Shown: positions 8,462-15,883 of the stretch, piece after piece
How the letters are laid out: each line of letters begins with the position of its first letter
Position numbering within the stretch: position 1 is the stretch's first letter
IMG/VR virus record: IMGVR_UViG_3300049597_000050
Location: 1-25,331 of that record
Direction: 5' to 3' (one strand)
DNA length: 25,331 nt
Source of the DNA: a virus
Notes under the pieces: generated by a model
Seen by the model: the letters and a program-made list of their open reading frames with translations, nothing else
Database searches by the model: none
What the model was told of the DNA's origin: nothing
Program-made: the position numbers and the translations under genes

Positions 8462-8850
8462 TGACAGCAACGCTAGCAGGCTCTATAAGGGCTCGTATTT
8501 TAGAAGTTATACCAGAACTCCAAGTATATCGTAATGAGGCTCCTACGGGCGTCTCAGAGCCTCTCGTGGTCATATCTGACCCATTCTCCACAGTAAGTGA
8601 AGACCTAGGCAGCGATGTAGTTCTAAATGAAGAACTACAGTTAGATATCTATCTACCTTATGGTAGCATTTCTAACTTGGCTGACCAGATTCACGCTACA
8701 CTACACAGGGCTACCATTGATTACAATGAGTCCCAGGTTTATCGTTGCTCCGTAAGTGATAGAGTATATAATATCGCTGGCGAAGGTAACGATGATGGCA
8801 TATATCGTATTACAATGACTGTTGTAATCCGTAGAATGCTAACGCTATAA
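8461..8850 (+). CDS. Tail terminator / completion protein
   Basis: The protein is 129 aa. It occupies the position of the tail terminator (lambda gpU-like, DUF3168-like), between the gp10-like gene and the tail tube gene. The alternating alpha/beta pattern (LEVIPELQVYRNEAPTG, LQLDIYLPYGSIS, YRITMTVVIRRML) matches that fold: an N-terminal helix, then strands ending in a hydrophobic strand. It probably caps the tail tube hexamer and joins it to the neck. Called from synteny and length. Confidence 0.75.
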   Translation: MTATLAGSIRARILEVIPELQVYRNEAPTGVSEPLVVISDPFSTVSEDLGSDVVLNEELQLDIYLPYGSISNLADQIHATLHRATIDYNESQVYRCSVSDRVYNIAGEGNDDGIYRITMTVVIRRMLTL

Positions 8851-8899
8851 GTAATAATAATAAATAACCGACCCACAAAACCTAGGAAAGGTCTCAAAT

Positions 8900-9442
8900 A
8901 TGTCTGATTTAACAACACATGTATTCGGTGCACAACACGCCGAAATCGCTGAGCTACTGACTGATGACGCTGAAACTGGTCCAACATATGGAACACCTTT
9001 TGATGTCCCAGGACTAAAGAGCATCTCAGTATCTCCATCCTCAAATAGCGTAGAGCTAAGAGGAGACAACCAACTTCTTGCCAAGGAGACCGTTCTACAG
9101 ACCGTAGAAATCACCCTTGAGTTCGCTAAGTGGGATGCTCGTATCTATGCACTACTAACTGGTTCTACTATTGTAGAAGATGTAGAAACTGGTACTTACT
9201 CAGTACTATACAACACTTCTTCTACTCCAGCAATGTTTAGCCTAATGGCTGACTCAGCTGGTGCTACATCTGGTGCAACAGTCTCTATCTTCTTCCCGAA
9301 GCTACAGATTACCAACCTACCTGACATGATCGGTCTAGCTGAAGAAGACTTCAAGACTGTAACTGTTACCTGTGAAGCAATCCCTACCGCTGGTGGCGAC
9401 TGGATGAGCTTCTCATATTCACCTGCTGGACTAGAGTCCTAA
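8900..9442 (+). CDS. Major tail (tube) protein
   Basis: The protein is 180 aa, encoded directly before the tail chaperones and tape measure, which is the invariant place of the tube protein. It is rich in beta-prone segments (GLKSISVSPSSNSVELRG, ETVLQTVEITLEF, KTVTVTCEAIPTAGGDWMSF). It forms stacked hexameric rings around the tape measure. GGAAAGG lies upstream of the start. The 49-nt spacer before it holds the microrepeat at 8850-8863. Certain as a structural tail gene, and very probably the tube. Confidence 0.87.
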   Translation: MSDLTTHVFGAQHAEIAELLTDDAETGPTYGTPFDVPGLKSISVSPSSNSVELRGDNQLLAKETVLQTVEITLEFAKWDARIYALLTGSTIVEDVETGTYSVLYNTSSTPAMFSLMADSAGATSGATVSIFFPKLQITNLPDMIGLAEEDFKTVTVTCEAIPTAGGDWMSFSYSPAGLES

Positions 9443-9486
9443 GCAACAACTCCCCGACCCCATTATATAACTTATAGGAGAAACAA

Positions 9487-9855
9487 ATGAGCACAGATAA
9501 CTTATCATCACAAGTCCAGGCACCTGGTCGCAAGATAACACTAGCAAATAGCAACGAGATAACCATTAGATATGGTATGTCTGCTTTGGTAGAGTTAGAA
9601 AGAGAACACGGGTCTATTGGTGCACTAGTTAAGGTCCTGGAAAACGCTGAGACCAGCCAAGTATTCAGTGCTCTATCGCACGCACTATGGGCTGGTAGTT
9701 CAAGGAAGCTTCCTTTGGTTGCATTCATTGACCTACTAGACCCTAGGCGTGTCGGTGAATACTCACAAGCATTTGGTGAAGCACTATCAGAAGCAACTGG
9801 TAGCGGTGATAGCCAGGGGGAAGCACAAGCCGTCGGGGAGACGGCGACGAGCTAG
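9487..9855 (+). CDS. Tail assembly chaperone, short form (gpG-like)
   Basis: The protein is 122 aa. It lies between tail tube and tape measure, as the lambda G gene does. Its middle (EITIRYGMSALVELEREHGSIGALVKVL) is the usual helical chaperone core, and SALSHALWAG follows. A GGAG ribosome site is present (ATAGGAGAAAC). Near the 3' end lies a run GGGGGAA at 9816-9822, in the zero frame as CAG GGG GAA, where a -1 shift would continue translation into the next frame (see the long form). The short form folds or coats the tape measure protein before tube assembly. Confidence 0.88.
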   Translation: MSTDNLSSQVQAPGRKITLANSNEITIRYGMSALVELEREHGSIGALVKVLENAETSQVFSALSHALWAGSSRKLPLVAFIDLLDPRRVGEYSQAFGEALSEATGSGDSQGEAQAVGETATS

Positions 9856-10115
9856 TTCCTTGGGACGAGTGGTATTACATTGCCACCGTGGTTTTCGGGC
9901 GAACCGAAAAACAGTTCTGGAAGATGACCCCCGCACAACTGGGCATCCTATCAAATACACACGCTAAGGTTAATAACCCTGATGGGCACAAATCTAACGG
10001 TATGAGTAATAATAATAAGGGATCTCGTAGACTAAATCGTCTAGACCCTGATGATGTTAGAACTCCAGCTGTTCTTGCTGGATTAGCATCTATGAAACTA
10101 CCAAGAAAGCGATAG
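9487..10115 (+). CDS. Tail assembly chaperone, long form by -1 frameshift (gpG-T-like)
   Basis: The -1 frame is open without interruption from the slippery run at 9816-9822 to the TAG at 10113-10115. It encodes WDEWYYIATVVFGRTEKQFW and then TPAQLGILSNTH, a typical T-domain with the Trp-rich helix that recruits tape measure and tube. Shifting at GGG GAA would give about 209 aa. The downstream frame has only a GTG (9888) that would cut off the conserved WDEWYY segment, so independent initiation is unlikely. The frameshift itself is known for this gene pair in most long-tailed phages. The exact slip site here is inferred. Confidence 0.85.
9816..9822 (+). other. Programmed -1 ribosomal frameshift site
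   Basis: The heptamer is G GGG GAA, located 33 nt before the zero-frame stop at 9853-9855. In a -1 slip the glycine tRNA re-pairs perfectly on GGG and the glutamate tRNA can hold GGA with one G-U pair. A weaker option is C GGG GAG at 9834-9840. No strong downstream pseudoknot was worked out by eye. Confidence 0.7.
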
Positions 10116-10124
10116 GAGTGCACA

Positions 10125-11723
10125 ATGGCTAATGAGATAGCACCTATTAGTGTAAAGTTTACAGTTGACACCACAGGGTTAAAGAAAGCAGAATCTGCTA
10201 TATCACAATCTGGCGAACAGATTAAAGGTAAGTTTTCTGGCATCGGTAAAGGTGCAGGACTAGCCCTAGCAGCTGGTATAACAGCAGCAGCAGTAGGTAT
10301 TGGTAAGACAGTAATATCTGCTATTAAGACATCTATTGATGCTGCCAGCAATCTTGAAGAAAGTATTAGCAAGACTTCTGCCGTATTCGGAGATGAAGCA
10401 CTACCAGCTCTGGAAGACTGGGCAGCAGGGGCTTCCACAGCATTTGGGCAATCAAAACAGCAAGCCTTAGAAGCAGCGGGTTCTTATGGTAACCTATTAC
10501 AAGCATTTGGTTTAACTCGCGAACAAGCACAGGGCATGTCTGTTGATATGGTAGAGCTCGCTTCTGACCTAGCATCTTTTAACAACACTTCTGTTGATGA
10601 TGCATTAAATGCTATTCGTTCAGGACTATCAGGAGAGACTGAGCCTCTAAAGAGATTCGGTGTAGCTTTAAGCGAAGTAAGACTTAAAGAAACAGCAGAA
10701 GAAATGGGACTTGTTGCCAAGGGTACCAAGGGTCCCCTATCGGTAGCCATTAAATCACAAGCAGCTTATGCTCTTATCCTAAAAGACACTAGCCTAGCAC
10801 AAGGTGACTTCGCTAGAACATCTGACGGTCTTGCTAACTCACAAAGAACCCTAGAATCAGAACTAGCAAATGTTAAGACAGAGATTGGTGTAGCATTTAT
10901 TCCTATTATGAAAGAGCTAGTAATAGCATTTAGAGATGCACTACCTGAGATTAAAGAGAAGCTAGTCCCAGCATTAGGTGAGATGGCAGATAAGTTTAAG
11001 GCTGATATATTACCTGCTCTTATAACACTTATTCCAGCTATTACAGGATTATTTATTCTACTAGCTGAGAACATTGACACAGTTGTTACCTTAGTAACCA
11101 CATTAGGAACACTAACAGCTATTATTAAGACTTTTACAGTGCTACAAGCAGGACTAAACCTAGTACTATATGGTAACCCTATTCTATTAGTGGTAGCAGC
11201 TGTAGCACTTTTGGTTGCAGGTATTGTTTACCTGGCTACCCAGACCACCTTCTTCCAAGACACTTGGCAGAAACTAGCTGAGGCTTTCAGTTATGTTAAA
11301 ACTGTAATCGCTGACACATTTGAGAATGCTAAAGCAACTATCTCTGGCTTCTTTGACACTATCTTCGGATTCCTAAACGGTCTAGGAGACCAGCTATACA
11401 GTTTTGGTAAGACAGCGTGGGAAATGTTCGTACAGGGAGCCCTGGATGCCCTTCTAACTCTACCAAGCCTAGTTGCTGACGTCGTAGGGTCTATACCTGG
11501 CTTAGAATGGCTAGGAGACGGTATTAACAGCGGTATAGGAGCAGTTAGAGACACAGTATCAGCAGCTACAGGTACAACTAACCGTGGACAGACTAACCAG
11601 CCTGCAAGAGGACAAATAGTTAACAACTATAATGTTCAGGCAAGAGGATTAACAGTATCTGAAGTAGCAAGAGATGCTAAGCGTAGAAGCAACTTAATGT
11701 CACCAGTACTCGGAGGAGCATAA
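10125..11723 (+). CDS. Tape measure protein
   Basis: The protein is 532 aa, the length ruler of the tail. The N-terminus (ISVKFTVDTTGLKKAESAI) and the Gly/Ala-rich region at about 30-60 are typical, followed by a segment common in tape measure proteins (SISKTSAVFGDEALPALEDW, SYGNLLQAFGL, DLASFNNTSVDDALNAIRSG). Hydrophobic stretches lie at about 300-385 (ALITLIPAITGLFILLAENI, PILLVVAAVALLVAGIVYL), as expected of a protein that enters the host membrane. At roughly 1.5 angstrom per residue, the family rule, the tail would be near 80 nm. AGGAG precedes the start. No muralytic domain is visible. Confidence 0.93.
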   Translation: MANEIAPISVKFTVDTTGLKKAESAISQSGEQIKGKFSGIGKGAGLALAAGITAAAVGIGKTVISAIKTSIDAASNLEESISKTSAVFGDEALPALEDWAAGASTAFGQSKQQALEAAGSYGNLLQAFGLTREQAQGMSVDMVELASDLASFNNTSVDDALNAIRSGLSGETEPLKRFGVALSEVRLKETAEEMGLVAKGTKGPLSVAIKSQAAYALILKDTSLAQGDFARTSDGLANSQRTLESELANVKTEIGVAFIPIMKELVIAFRDALPEIKEKLVPALGEMADKFKADILPALITLIPAITGLFILLAENIDTVVTLVTTLGTLTAIIKTFTVLQAGLNLVLYGNPILLVVAAVALLVAGIVYLATQTTFFQDTWQKLAEAFSYVKTVIADTFENAKATISGFFDTIFGFLNGLGDQLYSFGKTAWEMFVQGALDALLTLPSLVADVVGSIPGLEWLGDGINSGIGAVRDTVSAATGTTNRGQTNQPARGQIVNNYNVQARGLTVSEVARDAKRRSNLMSPVLGGA

Positions 11724-11724
11724 A

Positions 11725-12159
11725 ATGTCAAGACAGATTACAATAACTAGAACTGAACTTAGCCTAGATGATTTAGACCTAAACGACCCTACAAACGGTT
11801 ATTTTGTGTCAGATGACTGGAGACCAGGCGGAGTAACTTGGGAGCGTTATGAGGCGTCTACAAGCCCGTTCGCACACGGTTCTACCATCGTTGCACAACG
11901 CAAAGTCAACCAAGATGAGATATTCACAGTTTATATTAACGCACTAGACCCAGAAGACTATCAAGATCTTTTAGATGCACTAAGAGAAGCACTATCACAG
12001 TTTAGATATTTTCTAACAATAAACTGGGATGGTAAAATCGTAACCTATGAAGCAGTAGGTGCGGGAGACATCGTAGCAGAGGGAGACAGGGTTGACCCTA
12101 TCCTTCACAGAGCTGGATGGCACCCATTCACAATAACAATCCCAAGAAGACCAGAATAA
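11725..12159 (+). CDS. Minor tail protein, probable distal tail component
   Basis: The protein is 144 aa, encoded one base after the tape measure stop. Beta-strand rich (RQITITRTELSLDDL, KIVTYEAVGAGDI, WHPFTITIPRRPE). Position and size match the short distal-tail or minor tail proteins seen after the tape measure in phages of actinobacteria. It probably forms the ring joining tube and tip. No enzymatic motif seen. Confidence 0.72.
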   Translation: MSRQITITRTELSLDDLDLNDPTNGYFVSDDWRPGGVTWERYEASTSPFAHGSTIVAQRKVNQDEIFTVYINALDPEDYQDLLDALREALSQFRYFLTINWDGKIVTYEAVGAGDIVAEGDRVDPILHRAGWHPFTITIPRRPE

Positions 12160-12173
12160 GGAGACCCTAGAAA

Positions 12174-12569
12174 ATGTTTTCAAATGCAGTAGTAAATACT
12201 ATGTTAGACGGAGTAGTAACAACCTATGGCGATATGAGCATAGGACTAACTACAACAATGCCGTACCTATCAAGCGGTTCAATCGTTGGTGTAACAGAGC
12301 CATCAGGTGGAGGCTATGCAAGAGCATCACTACCTGTAGCGTCTTGGGGACCAGCGGTCAACAGGGCGAAACCAACAGATACCGCAGTTACATTTCCAGG
12401 ACCTACTGGTACTTGGGGCTTTATAGTAGCAATCGTAGTATATGACACTAGCAGCGGATTACCAATATTTTATGGACCACTATCTTCAGGTGTAAGTATT
12501 GATGTATCAGTAGATGCTCCAAGAATCGTAGCAGGTGCTATTAGCTTAGCATTACCTGCCGTAGAATAG
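12174..12569 (+). CDS. Small tail fibre-like structural protein
   Basis: The protein is 131 aa. GYARASLPVASWGPAVNR (about residues 43-60), followed by TFPGPTGTWGFIVAIVVYD, is a pattern I associate with a small family of phage tail fibre or tip-associated proteins. It is wholly beta and Gly/Ser-rich, with no charged helix. It lies between the distal-tail-like gene and the hub protein, so it is probably part of the tip and may contact the host surface. AAGGAG is upstream of the start. Function is inferred from location. Confidence 0.65.
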   Translation: MFSNAVVNTMLDGVVTTYGDMSIGLTTTMPYLSSGSIVGVTEPSGGGYARASLPVASWGPAVNRAKPTDTAVTFPGPTGTWGFIVAIVVYDTSSGLPIFYGPLSSGVSIDVSVDAPRIVAGAISLALPAVE

Positions 12570-12583
12570 AGAGGCTATAACTA

Positions 12584-15472
12584 ATGTCTAAATGGATAGC
12601 AGCAGGTAGAACTATAGCTGGTGGTATTACTACACCAACAATAGTTCAGACAACTGACGGTATTAACTGGACCACTGTAACAACATCTGGATTACCTTTA
12701 AGAGGACAAGTTGATGCCGTACATTTTGGCGATGACTTATTTTTAGCTACCATAAGCGGAGCTACTATTTCTACCGAAAATGGTATATATAAATCAGCAG
12801 ATGGAATAACTTGGGTACAAGTAAACACATCTCAAGGAACAGTAGAGTTTGCTTGGGGTGAAGATATTTGGGCAAGAATACAACAGAGTAATGCTTCTAT
12901 ATCTTTTAATGATGGTACTACTTGGACTACTGCTCCTTTTACTTTGACAAATGCAAATAGGATTGCATATGGGTCTGGTAGATTCTTAGTATTTGCTAGG
13001 TCAAGCGGTAGTACTATTGCACTTCGTAGATATACAATAGGTACAGGTTGGGACCTTGTAAATATATCAGGACCAAGAGGTGGAAACTTTTCGGTAACAG
13101 GTTTAGAATATAACAATAATCGTTGGGTAGGAATAATAACATATTCAACTGGTCCAGCGTCTGTATATTCTATGCAATCCTTAGATAATGGTAATACTTG
13201 GACTTTTAATATAATATCTACTGCAACCGCTTCAGGTGGACTTGCTTATGGTAAAACACCAGGTGGACCTAGAGTATGGGTGACTGGTGTAGCGGTTGGT
13301 GCAACTATTTTTACTGCATATTCTACAGATTTAGTCACTTGGACTTTAGGAACTAATCCTTTTCCTACTCAAGTTATTGGTGCTGTAAACTATGCGAACA
13401 GTGTATTCTTTGTATCTCAGTCTACCGTAACAGGACAGTTAGCTCGTTCTTCTTCTAATCCTCCTTCTTTTAGCCTTGTTGCTGGTTCTCCTTTAATGAC
13501 AACAATATTTGGTCTATCAGATACTTTCCCTAGAGAAGATGACCCTTTTACTGATATTGAAGCATTGGGTAACAATGGGCACACGGTATACCAGCCGTCT
13601 TACATTTATGCTAGCCTACTATATAGAGGTCCATTAGTAAATGCTGAAAATGCTCTAACCTTATATACAGTACAAAAGGATTACAGATATGATAGTGCAA
13701 CAGAACTAGTTCCTGTATCACCTAAGGTATCAGATGATGGACTACCTTTCTACACTGATGTATATCCAGTAGGTGGAGACCCTGAAGATGATGAGTTTAG
13801 TACTAGACCAGGACAGGTACCTTATCACTCTGAAACTATATCACCTTGGGGTAAGATAGGTATTCTTATAAATAACGAAGATGTTACCTTCTTCCGTGAT
13901 GCTCCTACTATTATTGAAAGCATAAGCTGGCAGACATTTGGTAACTTTGAGACTTTGTCGCTATACTTCCCTCACATTACTGTTTATGACAAGCTTGGAC
14001 TTGCTACACCTACTACAAGCTCTGGAACAGGCGGAGGAGTAATCGCTTCATCTATTCCTTGGCTAAACGATAGTAACAATGTTGAGATTAGAAGACTAAA
14101 ACCAGATAACACAGAAGAAACCCTATGGATAGGTTCTATAAATGGTTTAGAACTAGATCCTAGCGGTTATGGTGTTAGACTAACTTGCTCTGGATTACTA
14201 TATGATACTAATCATCAACTTATACCTGGAGCATTTAGAGAAGTTGAGTTCGTAGCTCCTGAAGATGTTGGTATTATTACTGCTAATACTCTAAATAGCC
14301 TATCTGGTAGATGGACTTATGCTGAGCCTGCAACAGTTGGAGTAGAGACTATTAAGATTGGTAACTGGGATAACGCATTGGATTTCCTGAGAGCCTTGAA
14401 TACCTTTGGTACACCTAAGCTATGGTTTGATACTAATGCTACTCCTTTCGTAACTGGTAGACCAGATATGAATGAGTTTGATCTAGTTGCAGGACAAGAA
14501 GGTGTAGAGTTAAACCTTGCTTATGACTCTAACGCTATTCCTACACACATTTATGGTACAGGTACTATACCTTCTGGTGCAGCTTGGAGAAATGTTATCT
14601 ACCCTAGAATGACTGGTGATGATGCACAATACAGATGGCCTTTTGACGATGTAAACGCTACTCTAAGTAAGGGTATGAGAAATAGAGATACTATTAACAA
14701 CAATGGTCTTACTGCTCTTGGATTTATGCTTCAAGATAAAGCTTTAATATCTCCTTTTGCTCCGCCTCTAACAAGATTTAGCAACAGCGTACAGGGATTC
14801 GTAGAACAACTACAAGAGATTTACGAGCAAGAAGTTACAGGCGATGTTGACATTGAGCTATGGAACAACTTAGTTAGTGATACTCGTGGAGTAGGTAACT
14901 CTGTAGGTAATGCTTATATAGCTCCATTGTATGTTTCTCCGCTTGTAGACCCTACCAGCCCTTCTTATGACCCAAATGTTAAGAAGGTAGAACAGTTCAT
15001 TGACTTCGGTGGAGATATCACTCTAGAAGAAGGTATAGCTGTAGCTGAGTCTATCGTTCTAAGAGATTTGATTAGGGTTAACACTGGAGAACCAGCGGTA
15101 TACCGCCCACGCAAGAGCGTAACTGGTAATATTACTCTTACTGTATGTCCTGCTACCATATCTCGTTGGGATATAAAACCAGGCGATAGAGTTAAAGTCT
15201 GGACGCACTTATTTGCTCCTATCCCGAAAGATACACACAATACTGTTGAAGGCTTTACACAAGAAGCTGGAGAATGGGGTGGCTCTGTTGTACTATATGT
15301 ATCTAGAGTAGACTGGTCTTTCAATGGAACTCCAACTGTTACCTTAGAAGTATCATCTCGTGACTTAGAATACAGTGAGCTAGAAGCAGCTAAGAATAGA
15401 ACAAGAGTATCTAATGCTCAGGCTAGCGAGATTACAAGAATCAAGAAAGCTATTACTAAACCTAATAACTAA
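12584..15472 (+). CDS. Tail hub protein with N-terminal seven-repeat propeller-like domain
   Basis: The protein is 962 aa. Residues 1 to about 310 contain seven imperfect repeats about 37-50 residues apart, each with an Asp-box/BNR-like core: TDGINWTTV (24), ADGITWVQV (72), NDGTTWTTA (109), GTGWDLV (153), DNGNTWTFN (201), TDLVTWTLG (248) and a degenerate PPSFSLVAG (293). That is the layout of a seven-bladed beta-propeller, often used for sugar binding. From about residue 340 the sequence changes to that of a minor tail or tail-associated protein (WGKIGILINNEDVTFF, DWSFNGTPTVTLEVSSRDL). This part likely forms the tip hub, with a helical C-terminus. The propeller region appears more AT-rich than the rest, suggesting a swapped-in receptor-binding module. 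No peptidase motif seen. Confidence 0.82.
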   Translation: MSKWIAAGRTIAGGITTPTIVQTTDGINWTTVTTSGLPLRGQVDAVHFGDDLFLATISGATISTENGIYKSADGITWVQVNTSQGTVEFAWGEDIWARIQQSNASISFNDGTTWTTAPFTLTNANRIAYGSGRFLVFARSSGSTIALRRYTIGTGWDLVNISGPRGGNFSVTGLEYNNNRWVGIITYSTGPASVYSMQSLDNGNTWTFNIISTATASGGLAYGKTPGGPRVWVTGVAVGATIFTAYSTDLVTWTLGTNPFPTQVIGAVNYANSVFFVSQSTVTGQLARSSSNPPSFSLVAGSPLMTTIFGLSDTFPREDDPFTDIEALGNNGHTVYQPSYIYASLLYRGPLVNAENALTLYTVQKDYRYDSATELVPVSPKVSDDGLPFYTDVYPVGGDPEDDEFSTRPGQVPYHSETISPWGKIGILINNEDVTFFRDAPTIIESISWQTFGNFETLSLYFPHITVYDKLGLATPTTSSGTGGGVIASSIPWLNDSNNVEIRRLKPDNTEETLWIGSINGLELDPSGYGVRLTCSGLLYDTNHQLIPGAFREVEFVAPEDVGIITANTLNSLSGRWTYAEPATVGVETIKIGNWDNALDFLRALNTFGTPKLWFDTNATPFVTGRPDMNEFDLVAGQEGVELNLAYDSNAIPTHIYGTGTIPSGAAWRNVIYPRMTGDDAQYRWPFDDVNATLSKGMRNRDTINNNGLTALGFMLQDKALISPFAPPLTRFSNSVQGFVEQLQEIYEQEVTGDVDIELWNNLVSDTRGVGNSVGNAYIAPLYVSPLVDPTSPSYDPNVKKVEQFIDFGGDITLEEGIAVAESIVLRDLIRVNTGEPAVYRPRKSVTGNITLTVCPATISRWDIKPGDRVKVWTHLFAPIPKDTHNTVEGFTQEAGEWGGSVVLYVSRVDWSFNGTPTVTLEVSSRDLEYSELEAAKNRTRVSNAQASEITRIKKAITKPNN

Positions 15473-15615
15473 TAACTGTAATGTTTATGTAATGTGTTAC
15501 ATTTTATTACATAGTATTACACCGACTGCTGAAAACCCGTATGTCGGTTAACCGTGCGTCGGTTATCTGGGTGCTATAAGAACACCCAAGAAGAAAGAAC
15601 ATAAGAAAATAGCTG
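15473..15615 (+). repeat. Gene-free region, left part: TGTAA/TTACA and GTCGGTTA repeats
   Basis: No gene is credible here. An AT-rich dyad TGTAA-TGTG-TTACA lies at 15488-15501, inside a wider set of TGTAAT and ATTACA repeats (15477-15520). Two direct repeats GTCGGTTA stand at 15543-15550 and 15558-15565, with an inverted partner ACCGAC at 15521-15526 and a GGTTAACC palindrome at 15546-15553. A 6-bp hairpin TGGGTG/CACCCA lies at 15568-15588. The first dyad may be the end signal of the tail unit or an operator. No T-run marks a classic terminator. The cluster could also be part of an origin or a larger RNA. Confidence 0.6.
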
Positions 15616-15748
15616 GGTTGGTTTTAATAGGTTAAGTTGATCTATGGTTGAGTTATACGCCGACTAATCGGCGGACTCTCCAAAAACAATATTCAATGAA
15701 GATAAAAACAATCACTTTATCTGTTATAACTCTTCTTCTAAACCAGCC
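15616..15748 (+). ncRNA. Predicted multi-helix RNA in the gene-free region
   Basis: Nested pairings can be drawn by eye. The outer helix is GGTTGGTTT (15616-15624) with AAACCAGCC (15740-15748), 9 bp with one G-U. The inner helix is GAGTTATA (15650-15657) with TATAACTC (15725-15732), 8 bp perfect. Inside it, hairpin CGCCGA-CTAA-TCGGCG sits at 15658-15673, stacked directly on the inner helix, and hairpin AGATAAA/TTTATCT at 15700-15722. This makes a three-way junction closed by a long outer stem, which is more order than expected of random AT-rich DNA. There is no open frame, no tRNA features and no known RNA family that I recognise. It could be a leader, a small RNA or an origin structure. Confidence 0.45.
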
Positions 15749-15762
15749 AATCTGATATCATA

Positions 15763-15778
15763 TCGTTAGAGATATAAT
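15763..15778 (+). promoter_or_regulatory. Promoter candidate (TCGTTAGA + TATAAT)
   Basis: TATAAT at 15773-15778 is preceded by TCGTTAGA at 15763-15770. The same TCGTTAGA-TATAAT pairing occurs at 25167-25180, where it precedes a leader hairpin. No good -35 hexamer is seen at 17 nt. It would give a second start site about 60 nt upstream of the promoter at 15809-15838, so the operon may have tandem promoters. Confidence 0.5.
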
Positions 15779-15808
15779 AGTTAAAATAAATCTAAAAGTT
15801 TTTTCCTT

Positions 15809-15838
15809 GAAATATAAAAACACGCCGATATATATACT
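15809..15838 (+). promoter_or_regulatory. Phage promoter, copy 1 of the GCCGATATATATANT class
   Basis: GCCGATATATATACT (15824-15838) ends in a -10-like TATACT. An A-tract ends 4 nt before GCC, and upstream GAAAT matches copy 3. A TTGAAA at 15807-15812 could act as -35, but it is not kept in copies 2 and 3. The predicted start lies just before the leader hairpin at 15847. It drives the nuclease-like and sigma-like genes. Confidence 0.7.
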
Positions 15839-15846
15839 ATGAAACA

Positions 15847-15862
15847 GAGAGTGGCAGCTCTC
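15847..15862 (+). promoter_or_regulatory. Leader hairpin, copy 1
   Basis: Stem GAGAG (15847-15851) with CTCTC (15858-15862), loop TGGCAG. It is followed by CTTAAGAAAGAAGAGAAAT and the ATG at 15884, 21 nt after the stem. The arm sequence differs from the other copies yet still pairs, while the loop is identical. CTCT (15858-15861) could alternatively pair with AGAG (15874-15877) in the ribosome-binding stretch. Confidence 0.75.
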
Positions 15863-15883
15863 CTTAAGAAAGAAGAGAAATAA

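Noticed and set aside
9749-9967. Open + strand frame overlapping the tail chaperones
   Set aside because: It is a third frame across the frameshift gene pair, with no ribosome site and no family features. The conserved T-domain is in another frame.
15601-15700. Possible tRNA gene in the gene-free region because of several hairpins
   Set aside because: No T-arm GTTCRA box, no 7-nt anticodon loop on a 5-bp stem and no acceptor stem closing about 73 nt. The CGCCGA hairpin loop has four bases.
15695-15754. 19-codon hydrophobic ORF starting ATG AAG ATA
   Set aside because: No ribosome-binding site upstream, and it overlaps the predicted RNA helices. Too short to support.
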